Positions 17,384 to 27,174 of a DNA stretch of 53,833 nt are shown here, piece by piece. A model generated the notes under the pieces. That model was not told the DNA's origin. It did no database searches and worked only from the letters and a program-made list of their open reading frames with translations. Origin of the DNA: Prochlorococcus sp. AG-347-K15 (lineage in GTDB: Bacteria > Cyanobacteriota > Cyanobacteriia > PCC-6307 > Cyanobiaceae); contig QCCC01000007.1 of assembly GCA_003281415.1 (NCBI GenBank), positions 1-53,833 on the forward strand, given 5' to 3'. Both the position numbers and the translations under genes were made by a program. The first letter of the stretch is position 1, and each line of letters starts with the position of its first letter.

Positions 17384-18310
17384 ATGACTTCTACACAATC
17401 CAAACCATTACATGGAAAAGGACGTGAATGCGTCATAACTCGACGTGCCTGCTTTAGTTCTAGTCACCGTTATTGGCTTCCTGAAAAAAGCCCAGAAGAA
17501 AATTTATCTCTTTTTGGAAAGTGCAGTATTGCACCAGGTCATGGTCATAATTATGAACTTATTGTTTCAATGGGTGGAGAACTAGACTCTGATGGAATGG
17601 TACTTAATCTCTCTGATGTAAAACACTCTATTAAAGAAAAGGTTACTGGACAATTAGATTTTCGTTTTTTAAATGATGTCTGGCCTGAATTTAATGTTAA
17701 TAATCAAGAGGGTATACTTCCCACAACTGAAGCATTAGTAAAGGTCATTTGGAGTCGTCTGAAGGATGATTTACCTCTTACAAGTCTAAGACTTTATGAA
17801 AACCCAAATTTATGGGCAGATTATTTTGGAAAAAACATGGAAGCTTTTTTAACAGTACAAACTCATTTTGCAGCTGCTCATAGACTTGCAAAAGAAGAGA
17901 TATCCTTTGATGAAAATAAAAAAATCTATGGGAAATGTGCCAGAGTTAATGGACATGGTCATAACTATCTTGTCGATATAACTGTAAAAGGAGACATTGA
18001 TAAAAGAACAGGAATGGTTTGCGACTTATCTGCCCTAAAAGAGATAATTAACGATTTAGTTGTCGAACAACTAGATCATACTTTTCTTAATAAAGACATC
18101 AAATTTTTCCATAATTGTGTTCCCACTGCTGAAAATATAGCTTTATATATTTCTGATATTCTTAAAAAACCAATACATCAAATTGGTGCAACATTACACA
18201 AAATAAGACTCCAAGAGAGCCCAAATAATGCTGCAGAAATTTATGTTGATCAAAAGTTAACCAATTCATTGAAGTTGAAGTTTGAAAATAGTTTAGTCAC
18301 GCAAACTTGA
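17384..18310 (+). CDS. Tandem 6-pyruvoyl/6-carboxytetrahydropterin synthase-like protein
   Basis: A 308-residue protein made of two PTPS/QueD domains; a usual member has one. Copy 2 (about 155-290) keeps all marks: zinc ligands His166, His191, His193, catalytic Cys185, Asp231-His232 (LDHTFLN), Glu250 (PTAEN) and Glu278 (LQESP). Copy 1 (about 15-145) keeps His28, Cys47, His53, His55 and PTTE, but the catalytic DH pair reads DF (Asp92-Phe93). Copy 1 therefore probably lacks full activity. The product could be a pterin or a queuosine precursor; no queC or queE is present to decide. The stop overlaps the next start (TTGA). Confidence 0.9.
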   Translation: MTSTQSKPLHGKGRECVITRRACFSSSHRYWLPEKSPEENLSLFGKCSIAPGHGHNYELIVSMGGELDSDGMVLNLSDVKHSIKEKVTGQLDFRFLNDVWPEFNVNNQEGILPTTEALVKVIWSRLKDDLPLTSLRLYENPNLWADYFGKNMEAFLTVQTHFAAAHRLAKEEISFDENKKIYGKCARVNGHGHNYLVDITVKGDIDKRTGMVCDLSALKEIINDLVVEQLDHTFLNKDIKFFHNCVPTAENIALYISDILKKPIHQIGATLHKIRLQESPNNAAEIYVDQKLTNSLKLKFENSLVTQT

Positions 18311-18957
18311 GTATCCCAAGAGTAATAATTGTTATAGCATCAAGTCTTGATGGGAGAATTGCATTTCCTGGAGGTGGAGAATCGCATCTTGGAAGCGATG
18401 AAGATAAAAAAATATTAAATCAAAACTTATCAATGGTTGATGCCACCATCTTTGGTTTAGGTACTTTAATAGCTCATCAATCAACTTACCTAGTTAAAAA
18501 TATCGCTGATAATGACGAAGTAAATATATCAAAAAGCCAACCAATTTCTATAGTTGCTTCAAATAGCAAAAAATTTAACAGTAATTGGAAATACTTTCGT
18601 CAACCAATTAGAAGATGGCTAATAAGCTCAAGTAAAGTTGATAATTCGTCGAATAATGAATTCGAGAAAGTACTCTTTTTCGAAGATTCATGGAAAAAAA
18701 CTTTAATTTCACTCAAAAAACAAGGGATAAATGATTTAGCTCTTTTAGGGGGTGCAAAACTTATCAATTCATTTATAAAAGAGGATCTTATAACAGATAT
18801 AAAAATTACAATAATCCCACGAATTATTGGAGGTAGATATACATGGATCCCTCCAGAACAAACAAATGCGATTTTTAATCTCGAAAGACTATGGGAAATA
18901 AAATCTATTAAAAATTTAATGAATAATGAAATCCATATTCATTACAAAAAAATTTAA
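18307..18957 (+). CDS. RibD C-terminal (DHFR-fold) reductase-like protein
   Basis: A 216-residue protein matching only the reductase half of RibD, a DHFR-like fold that uses NADPH. It shows VIIVIASSLDGRIAF, DATIFGLGTL, LLGGAKLINSF and ITIIPRIIGG. It starts with TTG, sharing bases with the stop of the pterin-synthase gene (TTGA), so the two are translationally coupled. A role in pterin or flavin reduction is plausible from that coupling, but the deaminase domain of true RibD is missing and the substrate is unknown. Confidence 0.85.
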   Translation: MSIPRVIIVIASSLDGRIAFPGGGESHLGSDEDKKILNQNLSMVDATIFGLGTLIAHQSTYLVKNIADNDEVNISKSQPISIVASNSKKFNSNWKYFRQPIRRWLISSSKVDNSSNNEFEKVLFFEDSWKKTLISLKKQGINDLALLGGAKLINSFIKEDLITDIKITIIPRIIGGRYTWIPPEQTNAIFNLERLWEIKSIKNLMNNEIHIHYKKI

Positions 18958-18974
18958 AATTGATTCAATAATAA

Positions 18975-20129
18975 ATGAACCAAACAATACATAAAGTTGA
19001 AGTCAAATTGTCAATTAAGGAAATATCCAAGGAGATATGGAATAAATTAGCAAATGAAATTAATAATCCATTTTATGAATGGACTTGGATTAAAAACCTT
19101 GAGATTTCAAAAAGTGTTTCAAGAGAAACTGGTTGGCAGCCACTTTATTTTGTTGCTTTTAAAAATGAAGAGATATTAGGAATTGCACCACTTTTTTTAA
19201 AAAATCATAGCTATGGAGAATTCATTTTTGACCAATCATTTGCAAGATTGGCTCAAGAGCTGAATTTAAATTATTACCCTAAATTAATTGGAATGAGTCC
19301 TTATAGTCCTGTAAATGGATATCAATTTCTTTATAAAAAAAATACAGACAAAAAAGAAATTACAAATTTACTTATAAACTATATCGAAAGCTTTGCTATT
19401 ACAAACAAAATTCTAAGTTGTAATTTTTTATATATTGATGAAAGCTGGGGCAAACATCTTAAATCTTTGGGGTACTATGAATGGATAAATTCCAGCAGTG
19501 AATGGAGAAGTCATGGAGAAAAAAAATTTGATGATTTTCTTTCTAGATTTAACTCTAATCAGAGAAAAAATATAAAAAAAGAGAGGAAATCAATTACTAA
19601 ACAAGATATTAAAGTAGAAATTTTTAATGAAGATGATATCAACCAAGAAATCCTCAAAAAAATGCATAATTTTTATGAACAGCATTGTTTGAGGTGGGGA
19701 GTTTGGGGAAGTAAATATCTAACATCTACATTTTTCGAAACACTGGTTGATAATAAAAAAAATCTTTTACTTTTTGGTGCATCAAAACATGATTCAAATG
19801 AAATTTTTGCTATGTCGATGTGCGTTAAAAATCAAAACAAATTATGGGGTAGATATTGGGGTAGTAAAGAAGAAATATCTAATTTACATTTTGAATTATG
19901 CTATTACCAGCCAATTGAATGGGCAATAAAAAATAGTATCCATTTGTTTGATCCTGGAGCGGGAGGTAAACATAAAAGACGGAGGGGTTTTTTTGCAAAA
20001 AGTACCGTTAGCATGCATAAGTGGTTTGACAAAAATATGGAAAATATAATTAGTCCTTGGCTAAATGAAGTGAATAAACAAACCGAGAAGGAAATTGATT
20101 GTGAAAATAAATCTATACCCTTTAAATAA
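18975..20129 (+). CDS. FemAB-like GNAT acyltransferase (PF04339 type)
   Basis: A 384-residue soluble protein resembling the peptidoglycan-recognition/FemAB-like GNAT family. Marks are NPFYEWTWIKNLE at the N-terminus, FLSRFNSNQRKNIKKERKSI near the middle, and FDPGAGGKHKRRRGF at the C-terminus. Members are thought to transfer acyl or aminoacyl groups, with substrates mostly unknown. It follows the RibD-C gene by 17 bp on the same strand and may share its transcript. Confidence 0.85.
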   Translation: MNQTIHKVEVKLSIKEISKEIWNKLANEINNPFYEWTWIKNLEISKSVSRETGWQPLYFVAFKNEEILGIAPLFLKNHSYGEFIFDQSFARLAQELNLNYYPKLIGMSPYSPVNGYQFLYKKNTDKKEITNLLINYIESFAITNKILSCNFLYIDESWGKHLKSLGYYEWINSSSEWRSHGEKKFDDFLSRFNSNQRKNIKKERKSITKQDIKVEIFNEDDINQEILKKMHNFYEQHCLRWGVWGSKYLTSTFFETLVDNKKNLLLFGASKHDSNEIFAMSMCVKNQNKLWGRYWGSKEEISNLHFELCYYQPIEWAIKNSIHLFDPGAGGKHKRRRGFFAKSTVSMHKWFDKNMENIISPWLNEVNKQTEKEIDCENKSIPFK

Positions 20130-20190
20130 AAAATTTATTCGGCTTTACCAAAGATTATATTAGTAATGTAGTTTTTATTAACTTCTAAGA

Positions 20191-20577
20191 ATGAATTCTA
20201 TTAAAAGTTTAGATGAAAAAATAAAGATTGATAATAATCTATCCAACCGATATATAGACTTAGATCCAAACGGTTATTTTATTATCAAAGTAGATTTAGA
20301 AGAAAATAAAATAATTTTAGAGCACTTTCTAAATAATATTAATGATGACGGATATGCGCTTGACCCAGAAACAAATGAACCAATTAAATGCGACTCTCAA
20401 AATAAAAGAGTTAGTAATGAAGTTTTTAAAGGTATTAGTGCGAAACAACTTGGAATATTGATCACTGAAGAAAGAAATGACTTAATAACCAGATTCGATC
20501 ATGCTCTATATTTAGGCCGGGAACTGCAAAAAGCAGAAGAATGTTTATACAAAAAATTACCATATATCCAAGATTAA
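20191..20577 (+). CDS. DUF4346 family protein
   Basis: A 128-residue soluble protein with the features I recall for DUF4346: NRYIDLDPNGYFIIKVD, YALDPETNEPIKC, KGISAKQLGILI and RFDHALYLGRELQKAEECL, ending YIQD. The family occurs in cyanobacteria, and as a domain near methyltransferase subunits in methanogens, but has no defined activity here. It sits between the FemAB-like gene and the PetL-like peptide, all on the plus strand. Confidence 0.8.
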   Translation: MNSIKSLDEKIKIDNNLSNRYIDLDPNGYFIIKVDLEENKIILEHFLNNINDDGYALDPETNEPIKCDSQNKRVSNEVFKGISAKQLGILITEERNDLITRFDHALYLGRELQKAEECLYKKLPYIQD

Positions 20578-20641
20578 GAAATTAAACGAAAAAATCTAAT
20601 CTTTTCATCTGATGTTAAATTAAATAAAAGTAAAAAAATTA

Positions 20642-20734
20642 ATGAACATCATCTTCTACTTTGCATTTATTGGTTTTGGTTTTGGAGCTGCTTTCGCATT
20701 AGATAAGCTCTTAAGAGCAGTTAAATTAATTTAA
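20642..20734 (+). CDS. petL: PetL-like cytochrome b6f small subunit
   Basis: A 30-residue peptide with one membrane helix (MNIIFYFAFIGFGFGAAFAL) and a C-terminal RAVKLI. PetL of cyanobacteria and chloroplasts is about 31 residues, a single helix that ends in a similar KxRLI/VKLI tail, and it stabilises the b6f complex. The peptide is short, so identity rests on length, hydrophobicity and the tail. It ends 4 bp before rimO on the other strand. No other pet gene is near. Confidence 0.7.
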   Translation: MNIIFYFAFIGFGFGAAFALDKLLRAVKLI

Positions 20735-20738
20735 AAAA

Positions 20739-22103
20739 CTACAAAATTTTAATAATCTCTCCATACAAATCATATTCATCCGCAAAAGAAATATTTGCTT
20801 CAACAAATTTACCAATATAATTTTTCAAATCATTATTAGCATTTGTAGATAAAATTACATTTCCGTCAATTTCAGGCGCGAAATTGTAGGACCGACCTAT
20901 TAATTCGTTATTATCTGATATTTTCTCTACCAAAATCTTCATTTTTGAACCAACATATTTCTGATTTTTAACTTTAGAAATATTTTGTTGAACTGAAATA
21001 ACGTTATCTTTTCTTGCCTCTGCAACCTCTGCTGATACTTTATTTGGCAAATGAAAAGCTGCAGTTCCTTCCTCAGGAGAAAAAATAAACACTCCCACAT
21101 GATCAAATTTGTGCCTATCCAAAAATTCGAGAAGATGTTTAAAATGTTCTTTTTTTTCTCCCGGGAAACCAACAATGAGACTAGTTCTTAATACAGCAGA
21201 TGGAATTTCTTCTCTAATTTTCTCCAAAATTGATTCATTCAAAGAAGCCTGCCAAGGTCTATTCATACTCTTCAACACATCTGGATGACTATGCTGAAGT
21301 GGCAAATCAAAGTAAGGCACAATATTCTTTGAATCTTTAAAAGCTCTAATAACTTCATTAGTTAAACCCGTTGGATAAGCATAATGTATCCTTATCCAAG
21401 GAATTGGAACTTTAGAAAGCTCATTCAAAAGTTTGGCTAATGATGGTTTTCCATAAATATCTTGACCATAATTAGTTGTTATTTGACTAATTAATATGAT
21501 TTCTTGAATACCCTGTTTTGCAAGACTTTTGGCTTCTGAAACTATAGACTCTATTGTTCTACTTCTTTGCGGACCTCTCAACTTAGGAATAATACAAAAA
21601 GCGCAATTATAGTTGCAGCCTTCAGCAATACGAAGATAAGCAACAAATTTGTTTTTATCTACAAAACGAGGTATTTCCTCATCTGCAATGAATTCCGGTA
21701 TTTTTGAAACTTCATTAACGATTTCACCTTTTTTTACTCTGTCTAAAACCTTTGCTATCTTTTGATAATCTCCTGTTCCAACCAAAGCTTTTATTTCAGG
21801 TATTTCTTTTAGAAGTTCATCTTTAAAATGCTGAGCCATACAGCCTGCAACTATTACTTCCTTGCCTTGATTGGTATATTCTAGAATTTTTCTAATAGAT
21901 TCTTCTCTAGCTGTTTCAATAAAACTGCAAGTATTTACTACAACAACATTTGCATCATTTATATTGCTGTCGACTTCATAACCCTCTTTATCTAATAAGC
22001 CTTGCATATGTTCAGTATCAACAAGATTTTTCTCGCAACCAACATGACTGAATGCAATCTTAGATAGTTTTTTTTCTTTTACTTTGAGAGTATTTTGTTT
22101 CAC
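20739..22103 (-). CDS. rimO: Ribosomal protein S12 methylthiotransferase
   Basis: A radical-SAM enzyme that adds a methylthio group to an Asp of ribosomal protein S12. The 454 residues have the N-terminal UPF0004 domain ([22 protein letters not shown] cysteines for the auxiliary cluster), the radical-SAM motif CNYNCAFC followed by [12 protein letters not shown], and a C-terminal TRAM domain. RimO rather than MiaB is supported by the [11 protein letters not shown]-terminus. It depends on Fe-S assembly, which the suf genes could supply. Confidence 0.93.
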   Translation of the reverse strand: MKQNTLKVKEKKLSKIAFSHVGCEKNLVDTEHMQGLLDKEGYEVDSNINDANVVVVNTCSFIETAREESIRKILEYTNQGKEVIVAGCMAQHFKDELLKEIPEIKALVGTGDYQKIAKVLDRVKKGEIVNEVSKIPEFIADEEIPRFVDKNKFVAYLRIAEGCNYNCAFCIIPKLRGPQRSRTIESIVSEAKSLAKQGIQEIILISQITTNYGQDIYGKPSLAKLLNELSKVPIPWIRIHYAYPTGLTNEVIRAFKDSKNIVPYFDLPLQHSHPDVLKSMNRPWQASLNESILEKIREEIPSAVLRTSLIVGFPGEKKEHFKHLLEFLDRHKFDHVGVFIFSPEEGTAAFHLPNKVSAEVAEARKDNVISVQQNISKVKNQKYVGSKMKILVEKISDNNELIGRSYNFAPEIDGNVILSTNANNDLKNYIGKFVEANISFADEYDLYGEIIKIL

Positions 22104-22208
22104 AATTGAAAAAATAAGAATTAAAAGATTTAAACAGCATTTCGTATATAACTCTCATGCCAAGATAATATTAGGATAGATAATGTAAATAACAAACTTT
22201 CTTTTTAT

Positions 22209-23144
22209 ATGGCCCTTAAGACTTTAAACAGAAGCAATAAAAAAGATTTGAAATGGCCAAAAATCATAATCGCAATTTTTAGCACTATAGGCATAGTTGA
22301 TACAGGTTCGATTACTTTAAAAAACTGGGGATTATTTACTTCGCTTTCATGCCCAGGGATACATAATGGTTGTGAAACAGTTTTAAATAGTCCTTGGGGT
22401 ACTTTATTTGAAAATAATCAAGTTAATATACCTCTCTCATTAGCTGGATTCATAACATATTTATCAATATTAGTTATCACAATAATACTCTCACTTAATT
22501 TAGTTTCTCCAAAAGAAAAACTAAATAAGTTTTTATGGTGGTTAGTATTTCTAATTTCTTGTGCATCATCAACATTTAGCTTTTTGTTGATAAATATAAT
22601 GTTTTTTAAGATTCAAGCATATTGCTTTTTTTGTATACTTTCTGCAATTTTATCGTTTTCTATCTTTATAATTTCTATGATTGGAGCAAAGTTCGAAAGT
22701 AGAGAACCTATGATTTTTAGAGGTTTCATTGTAGCCATTATTGTCCTGCTAGGGGGCCTAATTTGGTCAACAAACGTTGACCCCACTAATGCTATTGATA
22801 TTGCAAACCCCACTGAAAATGTATCGCCAATAATTACCACTTCAAGCTCTCCCCAGAAGGTAAAGTTTGCAAAATTTTTAAATGAAAACAATATTATTAT
22901 GTATAGTGCATACTGGTGCCCGCATTGCCACGATCAGAAACAATTATTTGGTAAGGAAGCTGTTAAAGAATTAAAAGTAGTTGAGTGTGCTAAAGATGGT
23001 AAAGATAATGAGTATGAGCTATGCCAAACGAAAGAAATCAGTGGATTTCCTTCTTGGGAAATAAATGGAGAAATTATTAGTGGTACGCGTGACTTAAATG
23101 AATTAGCAACAAAAACCGACTATCAGGGAGATCTTAATTTTTAA
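22209..23144 (+). CDS. Vitamin K epoxide reductase-thioredoxin fusion (disulfide-forming)
   Basis: A 311-residue membrane protein that would make disulfides in the lumen or periplasm, passing electrons to quinone. The VKOR part has several membrane helices (about 20-180), the loop cysteine pair Cys48 and Cys55, and the quinone-site CxxC at Cys139-Cys142 (YCFFC). A thioredoxin-like domain (about 215-311) has CPHC at 237-240 and a cis-Pro at 281. This is the cyanobacterial fusion architecture known from the Synechococcus structure. It overlaps nadB by 11 bp at the 3' ends. Confidence 0.93.
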   Translation: MALKTLNRSNKKDLKWPKIIIAIFSTIGIVDTGSITLKNWGLFTSLSCPGIHNGCETVLNSPWGTLFENNQVNIPLSLAGFITYLSILVITIILSLNLVSPKEKLNKFLWWLVFLISCASSTFSFLLINIMFFKIQAYCFFCILSAILSFSIFIISMIGAKFESREPMIFRGFIVAIIVLLGGLIWSTNVDPTNAIDIANPTENVSPIITTSSSPQKVKFAKFLNENNIIMYSAYWCPHCHDQKQLFGKEAVKELKVVECAKDGKDNEYELCQTKEISGFPSWEINGEIISGTRDLNELATKTDYQGDLNF

Positions 23145-24801
23145 TAAATCTTTTTTGAATTTTTTGATTTAACTGTTGTCTAGTATGGCATTCCCAATTT
23201 TTATCTTTATCAGTGAAATCGTCTCTATAATGCCCTCCTCTACTTTCTTCTCTAAATAGACAAGCTTTCAATAAAGTTAGTGTAGTTATTTGTCTATTCT
23301 TTAAATCAAGTAAAAGATTTAATGCTCTTCTATTACGTTCACTAAGTTTTATTTTTTGATCAAATTTTATTTTTTCAAGACTATTTAGTAAATCATTGTT
23401 ATTTAATTTATCTATATCATTTTGAATATCATTTAAAAATTCACTCATATTTACCTTATTTCGAGATACACCTAAATTTAACCAACAAAGTTTTCTTAGT
23501 TCATCAATTTTTTCAGAAATTATAGACATTTGATCTTCTTTTGGATCTTCAATATCAAACTCTTGAAATGATCTATCAAATTTTTCAAATTTATAAAGGT
23601 CATTCAAAACTATTGAAGACATTTTTCTTGCGAAAACAAGACACTCCATAAGTGAATTACTTGCCAGTCTATTAGCACCATGCACACCTGTTGAAGCAAC
23701 TTCCCCTACAGCGTATAATCCTTTTCTTGTAGAAGAAGCATTTAAATCGGTTTTTACACCTCCCATCCAATAATGAGCTGCAGGAGCTACAGGAATAATC
23801 TCATTTAAAGGATTAACGCCATAATCTTGACATCGACTTAAGATAGTAGGAAATCTCTCTACAATTTTTTCTGGATCAATAAACCGAAGATCTAAGCCAA
23901 CATAATCGACATTATTATCATGCATATTTTTCATAATTGCTCTACTTACCTGATCTCTAGTAGCTAAATCACGATTTTTTAGATTTTTCACTGGGCTTTC
24001 ACCATTTTTATCAACTAAAATTGCTCCTTCTCCTCTAAGTGCCTCAGATATTAAGAAGCAAGGTGCACCATAAAATTTTAAAGCTGTTGGATGAAATTGA
24101 ACAAATTCTAAATCTTCGATAGCAGCGCCTGCTTTCCATGCGAGAGCAATCCCCTCTCCAGAGGATTGGGCAGGATTTGTTGTATTCGCAAACAAATGTC
24201 CGCCGCCACCTGTAGCCAAAACAACAGCTCTTGATTGAATCCAATATAAATTTGCTCCATCGAGAACCTGAACTCCTTGACATTCTTCGTTTTCAATTAA
24301 AAGTTCAGTTACTCTTACACCCCTACAGTGAAGAATATTTTTTTTATTTTCAATATGATCTTCTAAAACCTCAACTAATGCTCTTCCAGTACGATCTTTT
24401 ACATGCAAGACTCTTCTTCGAGAATGTGCTGCTTCTAAAGTTGTGGCTAATTGATCAGAACTTTGATCAAAAATCATCCCTAAATTCTGCAGCCTATCGA
24501 CACAACCTGGAGCCTCTTTAACCAGCATTTCCACAGCTTGATAATCACATAACCCATCTCCTGCTTTTAAAGTATCATCAGCATGAAGATCAAAAGAATC
24601 GTCTTGTCTAACAACAGATGCTATTCCTCCTTGAGCCCATCGACTAGAAGATATCTTGCTAGTGTTTCTATTTAAAAGCAACACCTTTAAATTTGCAGGT
24701 AATTCAAGACAAGTCATCAGTCCTGCGGCTCCAGCGCCTATAACGATAACATCCCAATTATTTAATGGAATCGGTTCTTGTGAAAATGGCTGTCTTAACA
24801 T
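23134..24801 (-). CDS. nadB: L-aspartate oxidase
   Basis: An FAD enzyme that oxidises L-aspartate to iminoaspartate for NAD synthesis. The 555 residues show the Rossmann motif GAGAAGL near the N-terminus, the SSRWAQGGIASV FAD loop, VQFHPTAL, and HYWMGGVKTD with GVHGANRLASNSL near the active site. These match NadB rather than succinate dehydrogenase. Its start shares one base with the DUF3120 stop (TAATG), so the two are coupled. nadA is not in the window. Confidence 0.95.
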   Translation of the reverse strand: MLRQPFSQEPIPLNNWDVIVIGAGAAGLMTCLELPANLKVLLLNRNTSKISSSRWAQGGIASVVRQDDSFDLHADDTLKAGDGLCDYQAVEMLVKEAPGCVDRLQNLGMIFDQSSDQLATTLEAAHSRRRVLHVKDRTGRALVEVLEDHIENKKNILHCRGVRVTELLIENEECQGVQVLDGANLYWIQSRAVVLATGGGGHLFANTTNPAQSSGEGIALAWKAGAAIEDLEFVQFHPTALKFYGAPCFLISEALRGEGAILVDKNGESPVKNLKNRDLATRDQVSRAIMKNMHDNNVDYVGLDLRFIDPEKIVERFPTILSRCQDYGVNPLNEIIPVAPAAHYWMGGVKTDLNASSTRKGLYAVGEVASTGVHGANRLASNSLMECLVFARKMSSIVLNDLYKFEKFDRSFQEFDIEDPKEDQMSIISEKIDELRKLCWLNLGVSRNKVNMSEFLNDIQNDIDKLNNNDLLNSLEKIKFDQKIKLSERNRRALNLLLDLKNRQITTLTLLKACLFREESRGGHYRDDFTDKDKNWECHTRQQLNQKIQKRFIKN

Positions 24802-25568
24802 TAAACCAATCCACTAAAAGTTGGTTGCAGAATTGCTAAAAAAATAAAAATACCATCAACAATTAATGTAGTTTGAATTACATAACTTGAAACCAAGAGA
24901 GCTTTACCATTATTAGTATTAATAGTCGCAGAATTAAAAATTTCTTTTGAAATAAACCAAAGTATAAGAGCAACTAAAACAATAATAGATAATGATTTTA
25001 TTTGGATGAGATTCTCTGAGGTTTTCTGAAGAATTAGTGGTGCTTTGACAGAATCAGCTGTTATAACCTGTCTCCATTGATCCATTATTCCGATCAAATA
25101 TATTGTAAGATCAGTAACTGCAGTTCCAAACAAAGAAGAGATATAAAAACTGGAACCAATTTTCCATTTAGTACCAAGTCCAATGAAGGCTAAAGGGAAA
25201 ACTACAGCTTCAACAGGAATATGAAGGATAGGAAATGGACTTAACCATCCCCAGAACAAACATCCACCAAGCCAACTTCCTGATACACCAAATAACAAAG
25301 AACTCACAATAAACCATTTATTTGATTCTTTTTTATACAAAACAAATGCTACTAAGAGAATTACAAAAGTAAAACAAAGAGCACTAACTGGTTCTAATCT
25401 AACCCAAGGTGCTTGAACGAATATTGGTAAAATTACAAAAAAAGAAGACCACAATCTTAAAGAAATTGAGCTTGATAAAAATGTACTGTTATATGAATCA
25501 ATTGTTTTATTCAATTGATATTTCAACTTATCTTTCACTTCAAATTTTTTTGTAATTAATTCTTTCAA
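24801..25568 (-). CDS. DUF3120 family membrane protein
   Basis: A 255-residue cyanobacterial integral membrane protein with about seven hydrophobic segments. The family marks I recall are FVQAPWVRLEP near residue 53, GSWLGGCLFWGWL, FPILHIPVEA and a GLGTKWKIGS turn. It has no known function. It immediately precedes nadB with a one-base stop-start overlap, so both are expressed together, though no functional link is evident. It is divergent from the radical-SAM gene across 187 bp. Confidence 0.82.
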   Translation of the reverse strand: MKELITKKFEVKDKLKYQLNKTIDSYNSTFLSSSISLRLWSSFFVILPIFVQAPWVRLEPVSALCFTFVILLVAFVLYKKESNKWFIVSSLLFGVSGSWLGGCLFWGWLSPFPILHIPVEAVVFPLAFIGLGTKWKIGSSFYISSLFGTAVTDLTIYLIGIMDQWRQVITADSVKAPLILQKTSENLIQIKSLSIIVLVALILWFISKEIFNSATINTNNGKALLVSSYVIQTTLIVDGIFIFLAILQPTFSGLV

Positions 25569-25755
25569 GGAATAAAGTTAATTAGATTATTTTAATTAAT
25601 TTAAATCGTGTTTTTAAAAACTGCGAATGTCATATTTTAGTAAATTAAAGGCCCTTAAATTCAAAATCATATTTAGTATTTTAAAAGTATTTAATACACT
25701 TTGAGTCATATATCAGTTTAGAATAAAAATAAAGAAGAATATTTGGAATTTAATT

Positions 25756-27174
25756 GTGTGGAAAGAAATTGATTACAAAGAAGATTTAAATGATCTTTTA
25801 GTGCCCAATATTACCTATAAAATAAAACCTGCAGAAATTGAAAGTATTGAAGCTAATTCCATTGCACAAGAAATAGGATTTGAATCAGGTGATTCAATAA
25901 TTAGTATTAATGGGAAAAAACCAAGAGATTTAATTGATTACCAGATTCTCATTAGTGAAGAAATTTTGAAAATATCAGTTTTAGATAAGAATGATTCAAT
26001 TCACAATATAAGTATCGAAAAAGATCAAGACGTCAATTTAGGTATAAATTTTAAAGATGCATTATTTGATTCAATAAAGCAATGTAATAATAGATGTCCG
26101 TTTTGTTTTATAGATCAACAGCCAAGCGGTAAAAGAAAAAGTCTTTACATAAAAGATGATGATTATAGATTAAGTTTTCTTTATGGCTCTTATCTAACTC
26201 TTACTAATTTAAAAAATGAAGACTGGGAAAGAATATCTACACAAAAACTATCCCCACTTTTTATTTCCGTTCATGCGACTGATCCTGATACTCGAAAAAA
26301 ATTATTAAAAAATGAAAAAGCAGGAGTTATCTTGGATCAAATTTCATGGTTTGAAAAAAACTCTATCCAAATACATGCTCAAATTGTCGTTTGTCCAGAA
26401 ATTAATGACGGTGAGATTCTTGAGAAATCAATATTCGAACTTGCTAAATTTTACAAAAAAACTTCCCAAACAGTACTCTCAGTTGCAATAGTTCCTGTAG
26501 GACTTACAAAATTTCGACCTGAAAATGATGGCTTGAAATCAATAAGCTCAGAATACGCAATAAAAACAATTAAACAAGTAGAGAAAATTCAAGCATCATT
26601 ACAAATCAGTCTTGGAACTCGTTTTTGCTGGCTAGCAGACGAATGGTATTTAATAGCTGGTACAAATTTACCTAGTTACAAAACCTACGAAAATATGCCA
26701 CAAGAATCTAATGGAGTTGGCTCTATTAGAAGCTTTCTAAAAACATTAAGTGAAAAGACTAAAAACCTACCCAAAAAAGTAAAAAAGCCAAAAAAAGTTA
26801 GTTGGATTGTTGGTAAATTAGTTTATGAAGCCCTAATTCCTTCAGTTAAAAAATTAAACTTGATTGATGGATTGACAATTAATTTATATGGTCTACCTAG
26901 CATTTATTGGGGACAAGAACAAGTTGTTACTGGACTTCTTACTGGCGAAGATCTAATTCATGGTCTGCAAAATAAGGATTTGGGAGAGGCTATTTACATA
27001 CCATCAATCATGTTGAAAATTAATACTGATTTATTTCTAGATGATAAAAATATTAAAGAAGTTGAAAATAAATTAGATACCAAAATTCACGTTCTTGATG
27101 ATTCAAATGATATTATAAATACTTTGATTGGTAAATCGAATAATACTGATACTAAAAAATGTTTAGAAGAGTAA
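25756..27174 (+). CDS. PDZ-radical SAM-DUF512 protein (TIGR03279-like)
   Basis: A 472-residue protein starting with GTG (GTG TGG). A PDZ-like N-terminal segment (about 20-95; IAQEIGFESGDSIISINGKKP) is followed by a radical-SAM core with CNNRCPFC, and a DUF512 C-terminal region (from about 285). It matches the cyanobacterial Fe-S oxidoreductase family TIGR03279. The substrate is unknown. The tolC-like gene starts 16 bp before its end. Confidence 0.87.
   Translation: MWKEIDYKEDLNDLLVPNITYKIKPAEIESIEANSIAQEIGFESGDSIISINGKKPRDLIDYQILISEEILKISVLDKNDSIHNISIEKDQDVNLGINFKDALFDSIKQCNNRCPFCFIDQQPSGKRKSLYIKDDDYRLSFLYGSYLTLTNLKNEDWERISTQKLSPLFISVHATDPDTRKKLLKNEKAGVILDQISWFEKNSIQIHAQIVVCPEINDGEILEKSIFELAKFYKKTSQTVLSVAIVPVGLTKFRPENDGLKSISSEYAIKTIKQVEKIQASLQISLGTRFCWLADEWYLIAGTNLPSYKTYENMPQESNGVGSIRSFLKTLSEKTKNLPKKVKKPKKVSWIVGKLVYEALIPSVKKLNLIDGLTINLYGLPSIYWGQEQVVTGLLTGEDLIHGLQNKDLGEAIYIPSIMLKINTDLFLDDKNIKEVENKLDTKIHVLDDSNDIINTLIGKSNNTDTKKCLEE

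Noticed and set aside
20939..21175. 78-codon minus-strand frame inside rimO
   Set aside because: Overlaps rimO in another frame and shows no recognisable domain.
24231..24521. 96-codon plus-strand frame opposite nadB
   Set aside because: Antisense to a well-conserved enzyme; low-complexity Leu/Phe-rich translation with no motif.
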